A stretch of DNA of 59,892 bases, taken from NCBI RefSeq assembly GCF_004136015.1, contig NZ_CP024866.1, forward strand, positions 2,426,638 through 2,486,529, read 5' to 3'. Positions 27,445 through 36,326 of the stretch are shown here, in pieces (the stretch's first letter is position 1; every line of letters begins with the position of its first letter). The translations under genes and the position numbers were made by a program. The notes beneath the pieces are model-generated. The model made no database searches. It saw nothing but the letters and a program-made list of their open reading frames with translations, and was not told where the DNA came from. The stretch comes from Pseudomonas sp. ACM7. GTDB lineage: Bacteria > Pseudomonadota > Gammaproteobacteria > Pseudomonadales > Pseudomonadaceae.

Positions 27445-27652
27445 GAATGACCCGATCAATGTCCGTTGTTTGAAGGTGTGGTCGTCTTCCCTGAACCCAT
27501 GACGGGTTGCGGTCACGACTGCGCTAAAAGTGCGATGGAGATTAGCATCAGGCGCACGGGGCGACCCAATGATTAAAGGTTAAAGAGTGTCTATGGAGTG
27601 TCACTGCTTGTGGACAACTGGCAGGGGGCGAGAGTTTCAGTGCTCATTAGAT

Positions 27653-27783
27653 CGCCTTCGCGAGCAAGTCGAATCGTCGCACCGCCGCTCCCACATTGAA
27701 TCTCAGGTGTTCATAAATTCTGTGTCCACCACCGATCTAATGTGGGAGCGGCGGTGCGACGATTCGACTTGCTCGCGAAGGCG
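27653..27783. repeat. REP inverted pair with long variant arms
   Basis: Both arms carry the longer form TGTGGGAGCGGCGGTGCGAC... GATTCGACTTGCTCGCGAAGG, about 43 bp per arm, separated by about 45 bp. The usual short GGGC core is replaced by an insert of roughly 17 bp. Confidence 0.88.
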
Positions 27784-27804
27784 TCAGGTCAGGCAACATC
27801 CCAT

Positions 27805-28443
27805 TCAGGAATACTGAACCTCGATCTCATCCAATTGATGATCAAAGCTCTTGAGCCGTGCAGTCCATGTATAGACCAGCACTTCGAAGTCGCGATTGAT
27901 CACCGCCGTGCCGCTTGGGGATTCCGAGCGCGGGTCGCAGAAGTCCAGTTGATAACGTTCGCGGGCCATGGCGGTGACGACATCGGAGAGTTCACGGGCG
28001 TTGCTGAGCCAGTGCCAGCCTTCCGCGGACACTTGCTTGTCCAGCGCCTGGCATTGTTTTTTCAGGGTTTCGAGGCTTTTTTCCAGCGGTGTGCCGGTGA
28101 GTTCGCCCATGACTTCCTGGAACGTACGCCCCGGTTGCCAGTAACTGCCCCAGAAATACCGGTCGAACACCGTTTCGACACGGCGCAGCGCGACCTTGGT
28201 GTCCCAGATCAGCACCAGGGTCTTGCCTTGTTCGAGCTGTCTTTTTTTGATGCGCTGACCCTGGACCGAAGCCCAGGCCACCACCACGATTGCCATCACG
28301 GCAATCAGTGCCGTGGCGCTGTCGAGGAACACCAGTGCCTTGTCGATCTGGTGGGCCAGCATGATGCCGTAGAAATAAGTGGCCGATAGCAACACCAATG
28401 CCGCAATAGCGCACCAGAAGCCGGGAGCATAAGGGTTTTTCAT
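27805..28443 (-). CDS. Hypothetical inner-membrane protein with two N-terminal helices
   Basis: A 212-residue protein I do not recognise. Two hydrophobic helices (about residues 6-28 and 38-62) are followed by a cytoplasmic region of about 150 residues with many charged helices (RIKKRQLEQGKTLVLIWDTKVALRRVETVFDRYFWGSYW) and no known motif. The start at 28443 has GGGGA eight bases upstream; in-frame starts at 28458 (ATG) and 28464 (TTG) are possible. A REP pair lies downstream. Confidence 0.65.
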   Translation of the reverse strand: MKNPYAPGFWCAIAALVLLSATYFYGIMLAHQIDKALVFLDSATALIAVMAIVVVAWASVQGQRIKKRQLEQGKTLVLIWDTKVALRRVETVFDRYFWGSYWQPGRTFQEVMGELTGTPLEKSLETLKKQCQALDKQVSAEGWHWLSNARELSDVVTAMARERYQLDFCDPRSESPSGTAVINRDFEVLVYTWTARLKSFDHQLDEIEVQYS

Positions 28444-28525
28444 TATTGGAATCCCCATGACCAACGCGAGCCTTGATTGATGAGTTCGACGCGCGACCTC
28501 ATCAAATCAAAGCATAGCAACGGCC

Positions 28526-29974
28526 TCAGGGTTTGCCGGAGTTCATGCCTTGCGTTCGTCCGCTTTCCCAACCGCCACCCAATGCCAGGAACAAATCGAT
28601 CTGGCTCATGGCAACCTGCGTGCTGGCGGAAGCCAGTTGCGCCCGCACGTCGGTGTAGGTGCGGGTCGCTTGCAAGTCCGCCAGGAACGATGCGCGGCCA
28701 GCCTGGAAGAAGCGGTGGGTCTGATCTGCCGCCAGTTGCGCCGATTGCTCGGCGTCAGCCAGCGCGTCGCGACGTTGCAGCAACGCGGAGTACTGCGCCA
28801 GGCCGGTTTGGGTTTCGCGGATGGCGTTGAGCACCACGCCATCGAAATGTGCCAGCGCGCCTTGGGTGGCGGCTTCGGCCTCGCGGATTCGTGCCCGGGA
28901 GCCGTTGGACGGCACGGTCCAGGTCAGCAACGGCCCGAAACCCCAGCGATTGGTCGCCGGTTTGCCGAGATTTTCCAGGATGCCGACGGTACCGACGGTC
29001 GCGCCGATGCTGATGTCCGGGTACAACTCGCCGGTGGCGATGCCGATGCCGGCGGTCGCGGCAGCCAGTCGTCGCTCGGCCTGCCGCACATCGGGACGGC
29101 GCTTGAGCAACGTCGCGCCGTCACCCACCGGCAACAATTGCGCAATTTTTGGCAGTTCGGCGCAGCGGTCGGTACCGGCCGGCAGTTGATCCACAGGTTT
29201 GGCCAACAGCATCGACAACCGGAACAACCCGGCCTGACGCGCCGCCTCATAACGCGGCATGTCGGCGCGCAGGGATTTGAATTGGGTTTGCGAGCGGGTG
29301 ACCTGGGTTTCATCACCGCGCCCGGCGTCGCGCAAGCGCTGGATCAGCGTGGTGCTCTGGGCTTGCAGGTCGAGGGAATGCTGGGCGATTTCCTGCTCTT
29401 CATTGGCCGCGCAGACTTGGGTGTAGGCCCGAACCACATCAGCCACCAAGGTAATCCGCGCTGTATCGGCCGCGGCTTGAGTCGCATCGGCATTGGCCTT
29501 GGCCGATTCGATGCCGCGCTGCAACGTGCCAAACAGGTCGAACTGATACGAGGTGGTGATGCCAATGTCGCCGACGTTGGCCACCGGCACTTTCTCCGGT
29601 AGCAAGAACGCTTCGCCGGACTCCTGCAATCGCTGGGCGCCCATCTTCACCCCGCCGCTCCAGCCACCTGCGGCTTGAGCTTCATCGACCTGCGCGCGCG
29701 CCCGGGAAAGGTTCGCCGCCGCCACGCGCAAATCGGTATTGGAGGCCATAGCCTGCTCGACCAATTGATCGAGGCGCGGATCTTGATACAAGCGCCACCA
29801 ATCGCTGGGCACCGGTGCCGAAACGACATTTTTGCCGTTCACCGCCAAGTTGCCCTGCAAGTCTTCACGGTGTACGGCGGCCTCGTCCGGCAAGTGATAA
29901 TCCGGCCCGACCACCTGGCAGGCCGACAGCAACAGGCCTAACCCGGCGATAGCCAAACCCGAGGCCCTGCTCAT
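28526..29974 (-). CDS. Outer-membrane efflux lipoprotein (OprM/NodT type)
   Basis: A 482-residue outer-membrane factor of the RND/MFS-linked type. The lipobox LLSAC places the lipidated cysteine near residue 19. Two repeated TolC-type domains follow, each with the characteristic long helices (NTDLRVAAANLSRARAQVDEAQAAGG and LVADVVRAYTQVCAANEEQEIAQHSL). It forms the outer-membrane channel for the HlyD and FUSC proteins encoded upstream in the operon, overlapping the HlyD gene by four bases. Confidence 0.9.
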   Translation of the reverse strand: MSRASGLAIAGLGLLLSACQVVGPDYHLPDEAAVHREDLQGNLAVNGKNVVSAPVPSDWWRLYQDPRLDQLVEQAMASNTDLRVAAANLSRARAQVDEAQAAGGWSGGVKMGAQRLQESGEAFLLPEKVPVANVGDIGITTSYQFDLFGTLQRGIESAKANADATQAAADTARITLVADVVRAYTQVCAANEEQEIAQHSLDLQAQSTTLIQRLRDAGRGDETQVTRSQTQFKSLRADMPRYEAARQAGLFRLSMLLAKPVDQLPAGTDRCAELPKIAQLLPVGDGATLLKRRPDVRQAERRLAAATAGIGIATGELYPDISIGATVGTVGILENLGKPATNRWGFGPLLTWTVPSNGSRARIREAEAATQGALAHFDGVVLNAIRETQTGLAQYSALLQRRDALADAEQSAQLAADQTHRFFQAGRASFLADLQATRTYTDVRAQLASASTQVAMSQIDLFLALGGGWESGRTQGMNSGKP

Positions 29975-30858
29975 TTCGCGGGCTCCTGCTGGTGGTCATC
30001 CATAATAGAAACCGTCGCCGTGCGACCGGCGATCATGCGGAAATCCGCCGGCACGTCGTCGAAGGCGATCCGCACCGGAATCCGCTGCGCCAGCCGCACC
30101 CAACTGAACGCCGGGTTGACGTTGGGCAGCAAGTTGCTGCCGCTGCTGCGGTCGCGGTCTTCGATGCCGGCGACGATGCTTTCCACGTGTCCGCGCAGGC
30201 GAGCACGGTCGCCGATCACCCGAATATCGACGCTCTGGCCGACATGAATGCCGTCCAGTTTGGTTTCTTCAAAATAACCGTCGATGTGGAATGAATTGCT
30301 GTCCACCACCGACAACACCGGACGCCCGGCGGTGACGAATTCCTGGTTGCGCGGTGCACGGTCGTTGACGTAGCCGTCCACCGGGCTGCGAATGGTCGAG
30401 CGGTCGAGGTTGAGCTGGGCGCTGTCCACCGCCACTTGGGCTTCCATCAACGCCACTTCGGCGCGGGCCACCCGGGACTGGCTCTCTTCCAGTTGCTCAC
30501 CCGGCACCAAATTGCCGAGGCCGCGGTTACGCTTGGCTTCGCGTTGCGCCTGCGCCAGGGTTTCCTGACGGTCGGCGACCGCCGCCTTGGCCTGACGCAG
30601 GGCCAGTTTGAAACGGTCCTGATCAATGCTGAACAGCACTTGGCCACGTTTGACTAATTGGTTGTCACGCACGTCGACTCGCTGGATCAGCCCGGACACG
30701 TCCGGCGCGATCTGCACGATGTCGGCACGGATGTGGCCGTCCCGGGTCCAGGGCGCGAACATGTAATACATCACCATGCGCCAGACCACGACAACGGCGA
30801 AGGTCACGATCAGCAGGGTCAGCACTACGCGACCGATGGTCAAAAAAGGTTTTTTCAT
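29971..30858 (-). CDS. HlyD/AaeA-type membrane fusion protein
   Basis: A 295-residue periplasmic adaptor with one N-terminal transmembrane helix (about 8-30), a lipoyl-like segment (QIAPDVSGLIQRVDVRDNQLVKRGQVLF), a coiled coil (about 80-130), and a second lipoyl half (STIRSPVDGYVNDRAPRNQEFV). It resembles AaeA/EmrA-type adaptors that work with FUSC exporters. Start and stop overlap both neighbours by four bases. Confidence 0.9.
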   Translation of the reverse strand: MKKPFLTIGRVVLTLLIVTFAVVVVWRMVMYYMFAPWTRDGHIRADIVQIAPDVSGLIQRVDVRDNQLVKRGQVLFSIDQDRFKLALRQAKAAVADRQETLAQAQREAKRNRGLGNLVPGEQLEESQSRVARAEVALMEAQVAVDSAQLNLDRSTIRSPVDGYVNDRAPRNQEFVTAGRPVLSVVDSNSFHIDGYFEETKLDGIHVGQSVDIRVIGDRARLRGHVESIVAGIEDRDRSSGSNLLPNVNPAFSWVRLAQRIPVRIAFDDVPADFRMIAGRTATVSIMDDHQQEPAK

Positions 30859-31064
30859 GTCATCAGGTATCGACTGAGTGAGTCCACGGCGCCGAGCAGC
30901 ACAGCGTAGAGAGCCACGTTAAACAATGCCCGGTGCCAGACCAGACGGTAAAAGTGCAGACGCGTCAGCAACCCGTGCACCAGCAGGAACAACACGTACG
31001 TAATGCCCATCAGCACCAGCAGCGTGGGCAGAAACACCCCGCTGATATCCAGATCACCGATCAT
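30855..31064 (-). CDS. DUF1656 (AaeX-type) small membrane protein
   Basis: A 69-residue protein with two transmembrane helices. It contains the DUF1656 pattern: DLDISGVFLPTLLVLMGITYVLFLLVHGLL, then FYRLVWHRALFNVALYAVLL. Such proteins sit between FUSC and HlyD genes in aaeXAB-type operons; their function is unknown. Four-base overlaps on both sides show translational coupling. Confidence 0.88.
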   Translation of the reverse strand: MIGDLDISGVFLPTLLVLMGITYVLFLLVHGLLTRLHFYRLVWHRALFNVALYAVLLGAVDSLSRYLMT

Positions 31065-33133
31065 AAAGGCGCTCCATCGATGCCATGGGGCAGCGGTTCT
31101 TCGAGCTCGCCGGCGCCGACGAATTCCACCCCTGGCAGCAGCGACAGGCGCAGGCCGCTCAAGGCGTGCAGCAAATGCAGACGCGCACCTTCATCGCACT
31201 CCGTGTTGAGTGCACGGCGGGTGCGATCCAGGGTCATCAGCAACGGACTCGGCGCCGGCAACCGTTCGCCAGCCTTGAGGCAGGCTTTGAAATACTCACC
31301 GACCTCGGCCACCACCTGGCGCAGCAGCGCTTGCGGTACGCCGAGGACTCGCGGTGTATAGGCGAGCAAATCCAGCAGGTTCAGCGCCACGCGCACTTCC
31401 CGCAGGGCGATGCCCGTGTCCTGGCCGGTCATGGCCAGGCGCGGCAAATGCTGCATCAGGCGATCGAGCATCTGCACACCCAAGTGCCGGTGCTCAGACA
31501 ACGTCGCCGGCTCGGTCAGGCTGACAATGTCGCGCCAGCTGAAACGGGTCAGGCGCTTGGCCGCCAGTTCGGCGCCGAACGGCCGGGCGATCAGGGTCCA
31601 GACGAAGGCGAACAGCAAGCCCACGGGGCCGGCCAGGTTGGAGTTGGCGAAGCTGAGGAAATCCGCGTCGTAGGCGCCCTGAATACTGATAAAGGACGAG
31701 GTGTTGACGAGGGTCAGCAGCATGCCCAGATAGAACTGCGGTTTGACCGTCAGGGTGCCTATGCAAATGAACGGCACGGCAAACGCCAGTACCAGCATCG
31801 GGAAGTCATGCAGGTTGGGCAGGACCAGAAACAGATAAAGACTGGCGAACAACACCGACATCGCCGTCCAGAAAAAGAATCGGAAGATCTGCGGTGCCGG
31901 GTCGTCCATCGAAGCGAAAAAGCTGCACGCCACCGCCGCCAGAATCACCGCGGCGCCGCCGTCGGTCCAGCCGAGCAGAATCCACAGCACTGAAGCGACG
32001 ATGATGGCGGTGACGGTGGACGCCGCCGAATAGAGCATCAGCCCACGGTCGAGAAATGGCGACAGCCGACCAAGCCGCCAGTGCCGATAAACCGCGCGCC
32101 AACTGTCCTGGCTTTCGCACTGGATGGCGTACTGCAGGCTGCGACAGTCTTGCCACACATCGATCCACTCGCCGAGGCGATACAGGGCGTTTGAGAACAG
32201 CAGCTGCTTGCGATCATCCAACGCTTCGGCGGACGGTTGCAGGGCTTCGAGTTGGTCTTTCAGCGTCTGCCAGCGGGCGAGGTCGGCATCGTTGTGGCCG
32301 AGCCATTCAGTGGTCGCTGCCAGCAGCGGCGCGAACTTATCCACAAGCTCGGGCGTGCGCCGCTCAAGGGCATAAAGCGCGTCGTCGAGGGCGTCAATCA
32401 CTGGCAGCAGGTGAATCATGCGACCGCGCAGTTCCTTGGTGTTGCGCACCGTTTGCGGCCGCGCGCCTTCGTGGGGGAGCTGTCCGATCATCAATTCCAG
32501 ACTGTTGAACGTCGCCACCATCGCCGAGCGCAGGGCGCTAACTTCGTCCGGTTGCACGTTGCGGCTGAGGAAACGCAGGCTGTAAGTCGAGGCATCGGCG
32601 AACCATTTGTTCACCGAATCGTTGAACACCGGCGCCAGCCGCCGAGGCCAAAACATGGCGCCGACCACCGCCGCCACCGCGATACCGAGGAAGATTTCTT
32701 CCGTCCGCGCTTCGGCCACGTCCCACACCCCCAACGGGTTATTCACCACCGGCAGAGCGATCAGCGGCAAGGTGTACCCGGCGAGCATCAGCGCGTAATT
32801 ATTGGCGGTGCGCAGGTGCAGGGAGAGGAACAGCAGAGTCCCGGTCCACAGCGCGATGACCACCACCAGCACATAAGGGCTCTGGACAAACATCGGCACG
32901 AAAAAAACCGCGGCGGCGGCACCGAGAAGGGTGCCGACAGCGCGGTACAACGCCTTGGAACTGGTAGGGCCAAGAAACGGACTGGAAACGATGTAGACCG
33001 TGGCCATCGCCCAATAAGGCCGGGGCATTTGCATGAGCATGGCGATGTACAACGCGATCATCGATGCCGCGAACGTTCGCACACCGTAGAACCAGTCCCG
33101 CGCCGGGGGCATGCCGGTAAAAAATCCGTTCAA
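31061..33133 (-). CDS. FUSC-family (AaeB-type) aromatic-acid exporter
   Basis: A 690-residue inner-membrane protein with two blocks of transmembrane helices (about 20-165 and 350-500) separated by soluble domains, the layout of FUSC/AaeB proteins. E. coli AaeB exports hydroxylated aromatic carboxylic acids. Segments such as RPYWAMATVYIVSSPFLGPTSSKALYR are typical of the family. It is the core of the efflux operon; the substrate here is inferred as small aromatic or organic acids. Confidence 0.88.
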   Translation of the reverse strand: MNGFFTGMPPARDWFYGVRTFAASMIALYIAMLMQMPRPYWAMATVYIVSSPFLGPTSSKALYRAVGTLLGAAAAVFFVPMFVQSPYVLVVVIALWTGTLLFLSLHLRTANNYALMLAGYTLPLIALPVVNNPLGVWDVAEARTEEIFLGIAVAAVVGAMFWPRRLAPVFNDSVNKWFADASTYSLRFLSRNVQPDEVSALRSAMVATFNSLELMIGQLPHEGARPQTVRNTKELRGRMIHLLPVIDALDDALYALERRTPELVDKFAPLLAATTEWLGHNDADLARWQTLKDQLEALQPSAEALDDRKQLLFSNALYRLGEWIDVWQDCRSLQYAIQCESQDSWRAVYRHWRLGRLSPFLDRGLMLYSAASTVTAIIVASVLWILLGWTDGGAAVILAAVACSFFASMDDPAPQIFRFFFWTAMSVLFASLYLFLVLPNLHDFPMLVLAFAVPFICIGTLTVKPQFYLGMLLTLVNTSSFISIQGAYDADFLSFANSNLAGPVGLLFAFVWTLIARPFGAELAAKRLTRFSWRDIVSLTEPATLSEHRHLGVQMLDRLMQHLPRLAMTGQDTGIALREVRVALNLLDLLAYTPRVLGVPQALLRQVVAEVGEYFKACLKAGERLPAPSPLLMTLDRTRRALNTECDEGARLHLLHALSGLRLSLLPGVEFVGAGELEEPLPHGIDGAPL

Positions 33134-33597
33134 GGGTTGAGCACCGGCAGATGATTGGCCGATTCAAAAGCCCTCAGCACCCGCAACGCCGCTTCCAGAT
33201 CACGCTGATCGATCCCTTCGAGCACTTCATGGCGCAAACGCACCAGCTCGATTTCGACGGCTTGCACCAACTCACGACCCGTCTCGGTCAGGCTCAGGCA
33301 TTTGGCGCGCCGGTCATGGGCGTCTTCGGTACGGCAGACGTAGCCGGCATGACACAACTGATCCAGCAGGCGCACCAGGGACGGGCTCTCCATCCCGGCC
33401 GCCTGCGCCACCGTCACCTGCCGCACACCCTCGCCCAAACGCCCGATCATCAACAACGGAACGGCGCAGGCTTCGGAGATTCCATAGTTGACCAGCGTGG
33501 TCTGGCAGATCCTGCGCCAATGCCTGGCGGCCACCACCATGGAGCTGCTGATGTTCATCTGGAGAGCGTCGAGGTTCTTCGGCACGAGGGGAAACAC
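33130..33597 (-). CDS. MarR-family regulator of the efflux operon
   Basis: A 155-residue winged-helix protein. The recognition region is TVAQAAGMESPSLVRLLDQLCHAGYVCRTEDAHDRRAKCLSLTETGREL, as in MarR proteins. It is first in the five-gene operon and overlaps the FUSC start by four bases, so it probably represses its own operon and responds to an exported compound. The start is uncertain: GTG at 33597 has no clear Shine-Dalgarno; ATG at 33558 would shorten it by 13 residues that look like part of helix 1. Confidence 0.87.
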   Translation of the reverse strand: MFPLVPKNLDALQMNISSSMVVAARHWRRICQTTLVNYGISEACAVPLLMIGRLGEGVRQVTVAQAAGMESPSLVRLLDQLCHAGYVCRTEDAHDRRAKCLSLTETGRELVQAVEIELVRLRHEVLEGIDQRDLEAALRVLRAFESANHLPVLNP

Positions 33598-33602
33598 ACA
33601 CT

Positions 33603-33616
33603 GTTAGTTTGCTAAC
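33603..33616 (-). promoter_or_regulatory. Candidate MarR operator
   Basis: GTTAG-TTTG-CTAAC, a perfect short palindrome just upstream of the MarR start codon and the whole efflux operon. The position suits autorepression. Confidence 0.45.
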
Positions 33617-33689
33617 TATCAATATGGCATTTGATGGGAAAGCTGGTCAAGTTTTGAAACAATTCAATTATCCAACGAATGCTTGCCCC

Positions 33690-35165
33690 TTAGACATCAC
33701 TCAACAATCTTCCTGCTTCTCCCTCAATAAAATCTAAAACCTCTTCCGGCACGCTGTACTGAAATTGCTTGCGTCGGTGCTTCGAGACCTTGCCGTCGTT
33801 GTCCAGACACATCATCACCAGCTTCGACAAATCGCTGCCGCGAACATCGAAACGCTCATTCACCGCTTTGATCACACGGTCGTAACGGTCCAGAAACTCA
33901 GTTTCCTCACGCAATTCGATTTCCAGCGCGCGTCGCGCCATCTGCAATGTGAATTCGACGCAACGGGTGGCGTCCCAGAAGCGATAAATGGACGGGTGGC
34001 CGATGAACTCGAAAACCATCTGGTCAGCGTCCAGCCAAGTGACATTCCAAAAATCACGAGCAGGTTTTGAGAAGTCCTTCAGCGCTTCCAGGTAGTTCGC
34101 CTCTTCGTGTTTCATGGCCACGGAGACGGGCAGCAGCAAACCATTTTCCAAGGCACCGGAATGGCAAAGGGTCTGATGAATCAAGAAACGTGAAAGTCGA
34201 CCATTGCCATCCATGAACGGATGAACGAAGACGAATCCAAAAGCAGTCACAGCAGCAGCCACCAGTGGGTCGACTTGCCTTGAAGACTGATTGGCGAAGT
34301 TCATCAACTCTTCCATCAGTTCACGACACAGGTCCGGTGCGGGCGGGACATAGCTGACACCAGCGGCGCCACGCAAACCGTTATGCAGATGATTCTGTTC
34401 GTGGCGAAACAGGACAGCTTTGTCGAAAGGGTTGGAAACCGTGCTGTTCTGCAGTTCGACCAGATAGTCTTCACTCAACTCGCGCCCTTCATGGGCCTGG
34501 CGCAGCAATTGAACAAAGCGGCGAGACTTTTCTTCGCTGGGTTCTTCTTTTTCGATGGCGAAGGAATCGCGGGTTTCGTGCAGGTAAGCCCAGTTGATGG
34601 CGCGGTCCATCATTTCGGGCGGCAATGTCGCCATAAAGGCTTTAGCTCGGCCGAGAATGTCGAGACTGAGCAAGGCTTCGAGTTCAGGAGTTCGCTTTAC
34701 GGTGGCGCAGTAGCGCATAGAACCCAAGCCGTTAAAATCGACGCGCCAACGGCTATTGCGCAGGGCTGGCCCAGTTACATAGCGCTTGGGATCAAATAGT
34801 GGAACAACACTGCCCCGAACCGGCATCGAATACTCAAGTTGTTGCCCGGTGAAGCTCTCCCACAAGAAGCAGGCTTTGCGGATGAACACGCCATTCGGGG
34901 ATTTGGCCAACTCATCCAGCAGTTGCTCAGCAGAAACAGCTTCAAGCGCCTGAGCAAGGATGCAGAGGTTGACGCCTTCGTGCTTGAGGGCAAAGAGAAT
35001 ATGCTCAAGCATCGAGCCTTGAGCAGGTGCGACTGACTGGGGAACGGCCAAGCAATCACCGATCAATGTGATTCGAGTGACTGGCTTGATCATCGCCGCG
35101 CGTTTGGGTGCGAAAGCCTTAAGGCTCAGCGCATCACGGAGATAGGCGTATCCAACAACAGGCAT
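33690..35165 (-). CDS. Fic-domain protein (adenylyltransferase family)
   Basis: A 491-residue protein. The Fic core motif is HPFMDGNGRLSRF (about residues 314-326), with the catalytic histidine and the nucleotide-binding GNGR present. An N-terminal region of about 190 residues precedes it, with a possible inhibitory helix around 200-205 (SFAIEK) in which the usual Gly/Asn after Glu is Lys. A C-terminal helical region of about 100 residues may be a winged helix. Fic proteins usually transfer AMP to a protein target. No antitoxin-like small gene is adjacent. The start at 35165 lies below a run of T-tract repeats. Confidence 0.85.
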   Translation of the reverse strand: MPVVGYAYLRDALSLKAFAPKRAAMIKPVTRITLIGDCLAVPQSVAPAQGSMLEHILFALKHEGVNLCILAQALEAVSAEQLLDELAKSPNGVFIRKACFLWESFTGQQLEYSMPVRGSVVPLFDPKRYVTGPALRNSRWRVDFNGLGSMRYCATVKRTPELEALLSLDILGRAKAFMATLPPEMMDRAINWAYLHETRDSFAIEKEEPSEEKSRRFVQLLRQAHEGRELSEDYLVELQNSTVSNPFDKAVLFRHEQNHLHNGLRGAAGVSYVPPAPDLCRELMEELMNFANQSSRQVDPLVAAAVTAFGFVFVHPFMDGNGRLSRFLIHQTLCHSGALENGLLLPVSVAMKHEEANYLEALKDFSKPARDFWNVTWLDADQMVFEFIGHPSIYRFWDATRCVEFTLQMARRALEIELREETEFLDRYDRVIKAVNERFDVRGSDLSKLVMMCLDNDGKVSKHRRKQFQYSVPEEVLDFIEGEAGRLLSDV

Positions 35166-35177
35166 GGCGAGCGTCCA

Positions 35178-35270
35178 CAGAAAAAATTTACTTGGGCGAT
35201 TAAAGCCCAGATTTTTTTACCGCTCACCAGTTTTTTTTACATTTCGCCATTTTCTTTCAGATTTTTTTAC
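35178..35270 (-). repeat. Four spaced T-tract repeats upstream of fic
   Basis: A 13-14 bp motif, CAG(A/T)TTTTTTTAC, occurs at 35208-35220, 35228-35240 and 35258-35270, with a variant CAGAAAAAATTTAC at 35178-35191. Start-to-start distances are 30, 20 and 30 bp, close to whole helical turns. The last copy supplies the stop codon of the DUF2789 gene. Phased A/T tracts would bend the DNA, and this could also be a binding array. Confidence 0.7.
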
Positions 35271-35512
35271 ACCCCCCGCCCCTTCCGCAACAGCACATCC
35301 AACTGATCCACCACCTCCGCCCAATCGGCGTCATCCAGAATGTCGTCGCGCAAAAACTGCGCTTGGCTCTCGCTCCAGAAGAACGCATCCGCCAGGTGCA
35401 ATTCGGGTTTAAGCGGTGAATGGGTGGCGATGAATTTATCGATGCTTTCGGCGTCATCGGGCAGGCCGAGTTGTTTGAACAGGTTGGGGAGGCTGTGGGT
35501 TGGGGATTCCAT
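35267..35512 (-). CDS. DUF2789 family protein
   Basis: An 81-residue protein with the family start MESPTHSLPNLFKQLGLPDD and the segment PLKPELHLADAFFWSESQAQFLRDDILDDADWAEVVDQLDVLLR. It is small, acidic and helical; its function is unknown. The start at 35512 follows AAGGAG at good spacing; an ATG further upstream is less likely. The stop TAA is provided by a T-tract repeat. Confidence 0.85.
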   Translation of the reverse strand: MESPTHSLPNLFKQLGLPDDAESIDKFIATHSPLKPELHLADAFFWSESQAQFLRDDILDDADWAEVVDQLDVLLRKGRGV

Positions 35513-35562
35513 GTCGGGCTCCTTCGTCATCGCGTATGGGATCGGTGACCGCGGCGCGGCCA

Positions 35563-35643
35563 TTCGCGAGCAAGCCCGCTCCCACAGTTGACCGCGTTTC
35601 CATGTGGGAGCGGCGGTGCGGCGATCCGACTTGCTCGCGAAGG
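35563..35643. repeat. Hybrid REP pair (short arm plus long arm)
   Basis: The left arm is the standard short form (TTCGCGAGCAAGCCCGCTCC) while the right arm is the longer GGCGGTGCGGCGATCCGACTTGCTCGCGAAGG form, so the two arms pair only at their ends. Confidence 0.85.
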
Positions 35644-35666
35644 CGTCATCACTGACGCCGCAAAAA

Positions 35667-36128
35667 CTACTGACTCAACTCACACACTTCAGCATGCGGC
35701 ACCATTTTCAGGTATTCCGGCACGCTCATGTGCACCAGGTTGTTGTGGTTACCAGCCTCCAGGTAGATGTCTTTTTGCCGGGTCAGCAGTGGGTCGATGA
35801 CCATGTCCATGCCATAGGATTCGCCCAACGCAGGCACCGCGCCGCGTTCGCAATCCTGGAACAGATGCGCCAGGGTGCTTTCCCGGGTGATCTGCCATTC
35901 GCCGCTGCCGCGTACTTTGCTCAGGTCCAGGTGACGGCTCGCCGGCAGCACAGCCATCAGGAAATGACCGTGGTGGTCGTCGAGGATCACCGATTTGGCC
36001 ACCCGTTCGGCAGGAATGCCCGCGACCCGAGCTGTTTCAAGGCTGCTGGCCGAGTGCGGATGGGTGACGACGTCAAATTCGCAGTGAGCCTTATTGAGGC
36101 TGTCCTGCACAGTTCTTGCCATACGCAT
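35667..36128 (-). CDS. YbaK/aminoacyl-tRNA deacylase-like protein
   Basis: A 153-residue protein of the YbaK/EbsC superfamily of aminoacyl-tRNA editing domains. Features include DVVTHPHSASSLETARVAGIPAERVAKSVIL with the conserved lysine and FLMAVLPASRHLDLSKV. Members hydrolyse mischarged tRNAs such as Cys- or Ala-tRNA(Pro); the substrate here is not determined. The start at 36128 follows GAGGTG; an ATG two codons later is also possible. Confidence 0.83.
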   Translation of the reverse strand: MRMARTVQDSLNKAHCEFDVVTHPHSASSLETARVAGIPAERVAKSVILDDHHGHFLMAVLPASRHLDLSKVRGSGEWQITRESTLAHLFQDCERGAVPALGESYGMDMVIDPLLTRQKDIYLEAGNHNNLVHMSVPEYLKMVPHAEVCELSQ

Positions 36129-36326
36129 GATGCACCTCGGAGTCCGCAATAACGTTTCGCGGACGATGGTTAAACTTTTTCTCTCCACTAAAAGTCTAGG
36201 CCCGCTGGCGCCATCGCGCGGGAAATCTGCCCGCCGGAACAACGTCAACAACTGATCAAAATTCGTACAATCAAGAGCTCAGCTAGACTGTATAAAGAAC
36301 CATCTATGACTCTCCCGGAGGGTCAC

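Noticed and set aside
35178..35270. T-tract repeats as a CRISPR array
   Set aside because: The repeats are only 13-14 bp, spacers are 7-17 bp and there are no cas genes.
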